From assembly GCF_905220365.1 (NCBI RefSeq), contig NC_061129.1, positions 14,136,803 through 14,200,802 on the forward strand: a stretch of DNA of 64,000 nucleotides, read 5' to 3'. A model generated the notes under the pieces. It was given only the letters and a program-made list of their open reading frames with translations, was not told where the DNA came from and did no database searches. Position 1 is the first letter of the stretch. The number at the start of each line of letters is the position of its first letter. Below, in pieces: positions 58,898 to 64,000 of the stretch. Position numbers and translations under genes: made by a program. This stretch comes from Vanessa cardui (taxonomy: Eukaryota; Arthropoda; Insecta; Lepidoptera; Nymphalidae).

Positions 58898-61800
58898 CTG
58901 CAATAATTATTATTTAATATAAATACTAAAATAACACCTTTTTTTCATTTCATAATTAATTAACATATTTTTTTATGAAACTCAAACTGCTTTATTCAAT
59001 ATAGAAGTATTACACTTTCTTATTGATAGTCGATTAAAACACTACCACCGGTTCAGAAAAGAACATACCCTGACCTGAGAAGAACCGGCGAAAGAAACTC
59101 AGCGGGTTTTTTTGTCTTATGTATTATATAAACAATTTAAATGAAATGAAATAGCCAGGAGACGATCGTTTCATTCCCAAGGTGTGCTATCAATCATAAA
59201 CTCATTAATTGTATAATAACCTTTTTAACACAAGCGTTCCTTAATATTTTTTTTAAATTTGGCAAAAAACAGAGGCATTTTATTTATCAGTTGACAATAA
59301 CTTAAGTTAATTGGAATTACCAAAAGTTATCAACAAAAAATTGTACACAAATGTTGAAAATCGAAATGCGTGTTTTCAAATTCGGTGATTTTCTAGAGAA
59401 TTTTAAAGAAAAATACATTAAGATTATTCTATTAACTGCATTATGAAAAATTGATAAAAATAATTTTGTAACTTTTTTAATACAAAATTTATTTTTTTAT
59501 TAATTAATGAATTACTAACTAAACGCTGATGTTTGAAATATTTCGAATATAGGTAACAATATTAATAAAATGTAAGTGAGCTGGCCCAGTCGAGTCTAAG
59601 TCGAGATAGCCCAGTGGTTAGAACATCTTAACCGACGATCGCGGGTTCAAACCCAGGCAAGCACCGCTGTTTCATGTGCTTAATTTGTCTTTATAATTCA
59701 TCTCGTGCTCAGCGGTGAAGGAAAACATCGTGAGGAAACCTGCATGTGACAAATTTCATAGAAATTCTGCCACATGTGTATTCCACCAAAGCGCATTGGA
59801 ACAGCGTGGTGGAATATGTGCCAAACCTTCTCCTCAAAGGGAGAGGAGGCCTTTCTCCCTGCAGTGGGAATTTACAGGCTATTGTTGTTGTTTGTTGTTG
59901 TTGTAAGTGAGCTGGAGGCGACTTACATCGTATCGTAGAACAGACGTTGTTCACTCGAAAGCGAGGGCTTAGTTTCCTCCAACGCACTTTTGATGTCCTC
60001 CTTGCACACCGTCACTTCATCCAGGTTTCTGTTCTCACTGTTTACCTAAATAAACAAACATAAAGGTAATGACTGTCTGTTAGTTACATTAAAATACACG
60101 GTATATTTATTTTTGTCTATCTGTCTGTCTGTTTGTTCCGATTAATATCTGGAACCGCTTAACCGATTTTGACTGGACTTTCTGTGGTACAAAGCTGATG
60201 TAATTAGGAGTTACTTAGACTACAACAATAACTTTTTTGTTAAATTCAAACGCGTACGAAGTCGAGATCTTAGTTAGTATTAGGTACATATATAAGTAAA
60301 TTTACATAAAGATATACATTTATGAATATACAATTTATACATATTTGTTTTTTATTTCGTCGCAAATTATAAATCGAAATATAAAAATATAATCCGTTTC
60401 AAACAACAAATCTTTACGATAGTACTCAACAATAAATATTAAACGCAATATGAATACATAAATTACTTGACATTACTGATCAATTTTATTGACATTATAA
60501 AAAAAATAAAATTGATCTCGCTAAGTTTCTTTCTCCGGTTCTTCTCAGGACTGAGGTATTATATGAAAGCGAAATCGCTGCAATACATCTTGTAGAGATG
60601 CACAACGACGCCATATTTATCAATCTGTCGAGAACGGCGACACAGCGAAAACATGGAAATTTCTTGAATCACTCGGAGTTGGTAAATCTTCCCATAATAC
60701 TCCTGTTAATCTAGATATTGAACTTTTGAGTCAACACTTCTCATTTTCAAACCCACTTAATAGTGGCGATAAAATCAACACATTAAATATTATTTCTACT
60801 TACCCAACTCCTACTTTTCCTCCGTTTAGATTCACGTCTTTTACCGAATGTGATGTTAAAAAGAACATTATGTCTATATCCTCAAATGCTGTTGGTACAG
60901 ACTGTATCAGCCGTAATATGATCATTCCCATCCTCGATATTGTGATTCCCATTTTGACCCATATTCTAAATTTTTCCCTTACCTGCAGCAAGTTTCCTGA
61001 TACATGGAAGGATGCGCAAATTATCCCCATCCCTAAAAAAGGTAATCCCTTAACAGCTTCTGATTTCCGTCCCATTTCAATTCTTCCTTTCCTATCCAAG
61101 GTCCTTGAAAAGCTCGTCTCACACCAACTAAATAGTTTCCTTAATGAGCATTCCCTTCTCAATCCTCTCCAATCAGGTTTCCGAGCAGGTCATAGTACGG
61201 CTACAGCTTTAGTTAAAGTCACAGACGACATTCGATTGGCCATGGATTCCAAACAACTCACAATCTTAGTGCTTCTTGATTTTAGTAACGCATTTAATTG
61301 CGTTGACCATGACATCTTGTTGTTGATGTTATGTTCTTTTAACATATCTCCATCCGTAAAAGACTGGCTTCAAAGTTACCTCAGTGGTCGAAGACAGCGA
61401 GTTCGTGTGGACGAATCATACTCGTCATGGCGCGAAGTCCGCACTGGGGTACCTCAAGGTGGCGTGTTGTCTCCCTTACTTTTCTCAATCTTCATTAATT
61501 CAATTACTCATGTCATCTCTTCTCTCTACCATATGTATGCAGATGATATTCAAATTTACCGACACTCAACCCTTGATAGATTAACTGATGCTGTCGCTGC
61601 CATTAACAACGATTTGTTGGCTATCCATAAATGGAGTCAACGGTATGGGCTCAACATCAATCCCGCAAAGTCACAGGTCATTGTTATTGGTAGTCCGGCC
61701 ATGATGGCAAGGGTTGATTGGGCGGAGATGCCACGTGTTGTGTACAATGGCACTAACTTGTCCTACTGCTCCACTGTTAGAGACCTTGGCATACAGCTTG

Positions 61801-64000
61801 ATAGTACTCTCTCCTGGTCGGAGCATTTAAAGCAGATTGGAAAAAAAACATACGCCTCCTTAAGTTCTTTGCGACGACTTCAAAATGTACTGCCAATTCC
61901 TACCAAAACTATGCTTGCAAACTCTCTCCTTCTTTCAATACTCGATTACGCGGACGCAAGCTATCTTAATCTAACCGAGGATCAACTTAATTATCTTGAG
62001 CGATTACAAAATCTAGCTATTCGGTTTATTTTCGGCCTCCGAAAGTATGACCACGTTTCAGAGTTTCGTTCAAAGCTCAAGTGGCTTCCTATACGCCGTC
62101 GCCGGAACCTGCATACTCTTTCTCTTCTGTACTGTGTGTTATTTAATCCAAATGCTCCTCATTATCTGAAGGAGAAATTTGAATTTTTAGGAGACCAGCC
62201 TAGAATTCGACCAACACGTAGGCTCGTACTGAAAATGCCCGCTCATAACAGTAAATTTTACAGCCAGTCGTTCACTGTTCAGGCTGTAACTCTTTGGAAC
62301 GACTTGCCATTGAGTATTCGACAGTCAAAAACATTACATACATTCAAAAACGCTGCTAAGAATTACTATCTCTCATCATAGTAACGATGACGACATGATT
62401 TTAATACGTCATATATGTATGTATTATGTATATATATGTATTTATTTATATGTATACTTGTATGTATGTATGTATGTATGTATGTAAGTATGTATGTAGG
62501 TATTTATTGATATATGTACGTATGCACATTATTAAATATTTATTACTGTTATTTATTTATGTATGTTTTTAGCTTGTATTCGTTTTAAGAGTAGTTATAA
62601 TTGCACCACCCTATACTGTCTTCCACAGACAACTTTCTAACCCAAGGTAGTCTGGAAGAAATGGCTAGTAAGCCATAAGGCCGCCTTTGTTTCACCATTA
62701 GTTTTTAGTTTGTGTATTCTGTAATCGTTTGTAATTGTAATTGTGGTGTACAAAAAGTGTTAAATAAATAAAATAAATAAATAAATATTCCGAATCGGTA
62801 GTAGATTTTCGACAATCAATAAGAAAGTGTAAACACTTCTATTTTGAATAAAGGTTTTTGACTTTGACACTATTGAACCATATTTAACATTTCTCACCAA
62901 TTGTCTCTCCAATCTTCCGAGCTGCGCGGTGACGAGTAGAGACTTGAGGTCGGCCGGCGAGTACCCCTCGGTCTGCTGCGCTAACTCTTGAAGATCCACC
63001 TCAGCGTCGATCGATACGCCTTTTGACAGCGTCTGTAGTATTTCCAGACGATCCGACTACGGACAGAAAGCATACCGTTAGTAATACAGTTACTACATTA
63101 TGCGTTTTAGTTTAATAGATACTTTACTAGTTACTAAAGGTATTAACTTCGGGATATTTACCGTGTTTTTTATTTTTGTTCGGTGGAACTTGAGAGGAGA
63201 CTAACTCATACTCACACAACACTCTCGTGAACAAGACATTCGTAGACAATGTCGAAATATCGAGCTCCACCGAACAAAAAATAAAAAACATGGTAAATAT
63301 CCCGAAATTATTAACTTTAGTAATAAAAATTACCTTACTAGTATAGGACACTAGTAAGATATATATTTGGTATATACATATTTGGTGTGTGCTTAACTTG
63401 TTCTACTAATGTCAATATAATAATCATCATTACTTTTATTTATTATGAAACTGGCAATGTCAGTTCATACTACGTATTCCATGAATAACATTGGGAGCAA
63501 TATTACCGATACCTTCCAACGCGTATGTGCTACCTGTATCTAAGGAATTATGATGTTACGTCCCCCGTGTATTAAGATATAACGGTGCACTAACTCTTCA
63601 AACTGGAATATCACAATACTAAATTGTTTAGTGATGGAATAGTGGAACTGCATGTACGGCAGAGGGAGGGTACGAGTGGGGGGCTACCTGCGCGGTGTGT
63701 TAATACAATGGAGCACTCACTCTTCAAACTGGAATATCACAATACTAAGTTGTTTAGTGATGGAATAGTGTCACCTGCGCGGGCATGGCGCAGTAGATAG
63801 TGATGGAATAGTGGAACTGCATGTACGGCAGAGGGAGGGTACGAGTGGGGGGGGGTCACCTGCGCGGGCATGGCGCAGTAGACGTGTCGCGCGAGGCGGC
63901 CGGCGCGCAGCAGCGCGGCGTCGACGAGGTCGGGGCGCGCCGTGGCGGCCAGCACGGGCCCGCGCGCGCCGCCCTCCGCGCCGTCCAGACGCGCCAGCAG
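58810..64000 (-). CDS. Pex1: PEX1, peroxisomal biogenesis AAA+ ATPase, C-terminal part (gene continues beyond window)
   Basis: Four exons on the minus strand (64000-63860, 63056-62898, 60045-59927, 58897-58810) join in frame to 168 residues and a TAA. The order is the second half of the D2 AAA+ domain (VLAATARPDLVDAALL, the sensor-1 and second-region-of-homology block), the C-terminal helical lid (EGYSPADLKSLLVTAQLGRL) and an ALEETKPSLSSEQ / YKRFRG tail. The equivalent human PEX1 block is VLAATSRPDL then VSRLEIL, followed by GADLKALLYNAQLE, with the same exon-joining register. PEX1 pairs with PEX6 in a hexamer on the peroxisome membrane that pulls ubiquitinated PEX5 out for reuse. All introns are GT-AG (phases 0, 0, 2). 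The N-terminus and D1 lie outside the window. Confidence 0.9.
58978..59275 (-). mobile_element. LINE family A 3' end in PEX1 intron
   Basis: The sequence parallels 1170-1480, including the ccaccggttcag / gagaagaaccggcgaaag core and the degraded C-terminal coding end (caaggtgtgctatcaatcat). The coding part is shifted by indels. Confidence 0.78.
59571..59915 (+). mobile_element. tRNA-derived SINE with 14-bp target-site duplication
   Basis: The SINE body (59585-59901) has the tRNA-like head (A-box region gatagcccagtggttag, B box gcgggttcaaaccc), a conserved core and a (TTG)n end. It is flanked by identical 14-mers, TGTAAGTGAGCTGG, at 59571-59584 and 59902-59915. It lies in the last PEX1 intron, antisense to the gene, 5 bp from the splice donor hexamer. 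The perfect duplication suggests a young insertion. Confidence 0.92.
59927..60045 (-). CDS. Pex1: PEX1 penultimate exon
   Basis: Thirty-nine codons plus two bases lie between the acceptor tttatttag and donor gtaagt (59921-59926 on the plus strand). The translation contains VTVCKEDIKSALEETKPSLS followed by SEQRLFYDT. The ALEE.(K/R)PS.S motif is the common C-terminal helix of PEX1/PEX6/p97-type AAA proteins. A SINE sits just beyond the donor in the intron (see 59571-59915). Confidence 0.87.
60098..60280 (+). repeat. Dispersed repeat family H in PEX1 intron
   Basis: tctatctgtctgtctgtttg, tggaaccgcttaaccgattt and attcaaacgcgtacgaagtc match the copy at 41958-42177. Confidence 0.65.
60530..60560 (-). 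mobile_element. LINE family A 3' tail, left half split by LINE insertion
   Basis: The sequence reads as the reverse complement of the family A core: ttctcaggactgaggtatta here matches the cctcagacctgagaa part of the copy at 25764-25925. It stops where the inserted LINE begins. Confidence 0.7.
60567..62381 (+). CDS. LINE reverse transcriptase ORF, 5'-truncated but uninterrupted
   Basis: The frame is open for 604 codons from just after a TGA at 60564-60566 to a stop at 62379-62381. No ATG starts it, because the 5' end is missing; a TTG at 60726 has no special claim to be a start. Counting from that TTG, the reverse transcriptase motifs are in order: PIPKKG (101-106), DFRPISILPFLSKVLEKL (113-130), LQSGFRAGHST (148-158), LDFSNAF (184-190), GVPQGGVLSP (241-250) and the catalytic YADD (271-274, bases 61536-61547). 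A thumb and C-terminal region follows. The endonuclease domain that precedes RT in this group is absent. The layout fits the Jockey/CR1 group of non-LTR retrotransposons. It lies antisense in a PEX1 intron. Without its 5' part it is probably not autonomous, but the frame has no stop, which suggests a recent insertion. Confidence 0.9.
   Translation, partial: KRNRCNTSCRDAQRRHIYQSVENGDTAKTWKFLESLGVGKSSHNTPVNLDIELLSQHFSFSNPLNSGDKINTLNIISTYPTPTFPPFRFTSFTECDVKKNIMSISSNAVGTDCISRNMIIPILDIVIPILTHILNFSLTCSKFPDTWKDAQIIPIPKKGNPLTASDFRPISILPFLSKVLEKLVSHQLNSFLNEHSLLNPLQSGFRAGHSTATALVKVTDDIRLAMDSKQLTILVLLDFSNAFNCVDHDILLLMLCSFNISPSVKDWLQSYLSGRRQRVRVDESYSSWREVRTGVPQGGVLSPLLFSIFINSITHVISSLYHMYADDIQIYRHSTLDRLTDAVAAINNDLLAIHKWSQRYGLNINPAKSQVIVIGSPAMMARVDWAEMPRVVYNGTNLSYCSTVRDLGIQLDSTLSWSEHLKQIGKKTYASLSSLRRLQNVLPIPTKTMLANSLLLSILDYADASYLNLTEDQLNYLERLQNLAIRFIFGLRKYDHVSEFRSKLKWLPIRRRRNLHTLSLLYCVLFNPNAPHYLKEKFEFLGDQPRIRPTRRLVLKMPAHNSKFYSQSFTVQAVTLWNDLPLSIRQSKTLHTFKNAAKNYYLSS
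62399..62530 (+). repeat. (TATG)n microsatellite in LINE 3' UTR
   Basis: Imperfect tatgtatgtatg repeats follow the LINE stop codon, with the longest pure stretch near 62461-62487. Confidence 0.8.
62788..62872 (-). mobile_element. LINE family A 3' tail, right half split by LINE insertion
   Basis: The block starts ttccgaatcggtagtag and continues through cgacaatcaataagaaagtg to a ggtttttgactttgac end. It is the continuation of 60530-60560 when compared with the intact copy at 25764-25925. Confidence 0.75.
62898..63056 (-). CDS. Pex1: PEX1 exon: C-terminal lid of the D2 domain
   Basis: Fifty-three codons lie between the acceptor ctgtccgtag and a gtgaga donor. The translation begins SDRLEILQTLSKGVSIDAE and ends SLLVTAQLGRLERQL. 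It aligns to the human PEX1 stretch beginning VSRLEIL and containing GADLKALLYNAQLE. GYSPADLKSL is the sensor-2/lid helix found in AAA proteins. Both ends are phase 0. Confidence 0.9.
63122..63349. mobile_element. Inverted-repeat MITE in a PEX1 intron
   Basis: ttcgggatatttaccgtgtt on the left pairs with aacatggtaaatatcccgaa on the right, within arms of about 57 bp (roughly 63131-63187 and 63265-63323). ttgttcggtgga / tccaccgaacaa closes the inner end. There is no open frame of note. Confidence 0.72.
63435..63640 (+). repeat. Dispersed repeat family D in PEX1 intron
   Basis: gatgttacgtcccccgtgta and gcactaactcttcaaactgg match the family middle. Part of it has been duplicated downstream (63721). 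Confidence 0.5.
63588..63883 (-). repeat. Local tandem duplications that include the end of a PEX1 exon
   Basis: tcttcaaactggaatatcac recurs at 63595 and 63721 (offset 126). ggaactgcatgtacggcaga recurs with offset 169 (63644 and 63813). cacctgcgcgggcatggcgc, which on the minus strand is the exon end and its GT donor, occurs at the true junction (63858) and again at 63772. A shorter acctgcgcgg lies near 63686. Confidence 0.8.
63860..64000 (-). CDS. Pex1: PEX1 exon: D2 AAA+ sensor/second region of homology (cut by window edge)
   Basis: Forty-seven codons run from the window edge to CCCGCGCAG at a gtgacc donor. The translation includes LLARLDG, VLAATARPDLVDAALLRAGR and HVYCAMPAQ. The exon is extremely GC-rich, with nearly all third positions G or C. 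In this block, D2 domains usually read DPALLRPGRLD; here it is DAALLRAGRLA, with alanine in place of both prolines and the Asp. The arginine of LLRxGRL is kept. Confidence 0.88.

Larger units (their letters stand above)
58898..59926 (-). other. PEX1 last intron (1,029 bp), phase 2
   Basis: The intron holds a LINE-family-A 3' tail (58978-59275) and a SINE (59585-59901). The rest is AT-rich with no further signal. Confidence 0.8.
60561..62787 (+). mobile_element. 5'-truncated non-LTR retrotransposon (Jockey/CR1 group)
   Basis: The left junction is at about 60560/60561, where an older LINE tail breaks off after ctgaggtattat. The right end is a (TAAA)n-type tail at about 62761-62787, and the older tail then resumes with ttccgaatcgg. 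The 3' UTR (62382-62760) carries a (TATG)n microsatellite at about 62399-62520. No clear target-site duplication could be resolved. Confidence 0.85.
60046..62897 (-). other. PEX1 intron (2,852 bp), phase 0, filled by a LINE
   Basis: Nearly the whole intron is transposon. From left to right on the plus strand it holds a dispersed repeat (60098-60280), the left half of a LINE-family-A tail (60530-60560), a plus-strand LINE (60561-62787) and the other half of the broken tail (62788-62872). Confidence 0.8.
63057..63859 (-). other. PEX1 intron (803 bp), phase 0
   Basis: The intron holds an inverted-repeat MITE (63122-63349), a dispersed-repeat copy (63435-63640) and a local duplication array next to the upstream exon (63588-63883). 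Confidence 0.8.

Noticed and set aside
62461..62487. CRISPR-like regular repeat
   Set aside because: The period is 4 bp (tatg) with no spacers; it is a microsatellite in the LINE 3' UTR.

Overview
The window is AT-rich nuclear DNA from an insect, almost certainly a butterfly or moth. The main clue is the repeats. There are several copies of a tRNA-derived SINE ending in (GTT)n, LINE 3' tails sharing a CCGGTTC/GAACCGG stem, RTE C-terminal pieces ending in (GAT)n, and the GC-rich 'gttgcccgcggcttcg'-type 3' tail that is scattered through lepidopteran genomes. Only two host genes can be supported. Everything else is non-coding sequence, introns and transposon debris.

Sox gene (+ strand, 11890-26839). 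Three exons encode a complete 222-residue SoxB2-type HMG-box transcription factor, best matched to Sox21b. Exon 1 (11890-12092) ends inside the HMG box. A 13,962-bp intron follows, then exon 2 (26055-26355), a 319-bp intron and exon 3 (26675-26839). A GC-rich, CCAAT-containing island at 11480-11700 lies just upstream and is the probable promoter region. About 11 kb of repeat-bearing DNA precedes the gene.

Gene desert (about 28-57 kb). No coding gene is recognisable. AT-rich spacer and repeats are interrupted every few kilobases by short GC-rich islands without coding potential, several carrying homeodomain, GATA, octamer or CCATTA-type words. These are candidate cis-regulatory elements, plausibly for the Sox gene. 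That is an inference from composition and location only.

PEX1 gene (- strand, 64000-58810). The last four visible exons encode the C-terminal 168 residues of the peroxisomal AAA+ ATPase PEX1, ending in a stop at 58810-58812. The gene runs off the right edge. All three introns are loaded with transposons: a 5'-truncated LINE with a long open reverse transcriptase frame nested in an older LINE tail, a SINE with a perfect 14-bp target-site duplication 5 bp from a splice donor, an inverted-repeat MITE, and a local tandem duplication that copied an exon end.

Mobile DNA. Besides these families there is a 600-bp foldback element with 224-bp arms differing at only 3 positions (33788-34387). A 453-bp MITE-like element carries E-box, CCAAT and CRE palindromes (34718-35170). 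An inverted-repeat element contains a tRNA-like B box (44215-44480). I found no CRISPR array, functional tRNA, rRNA or bacterial-type operon, and no convincing new molecular system. The best leads are the regulatory islands and the young or nested insertions.
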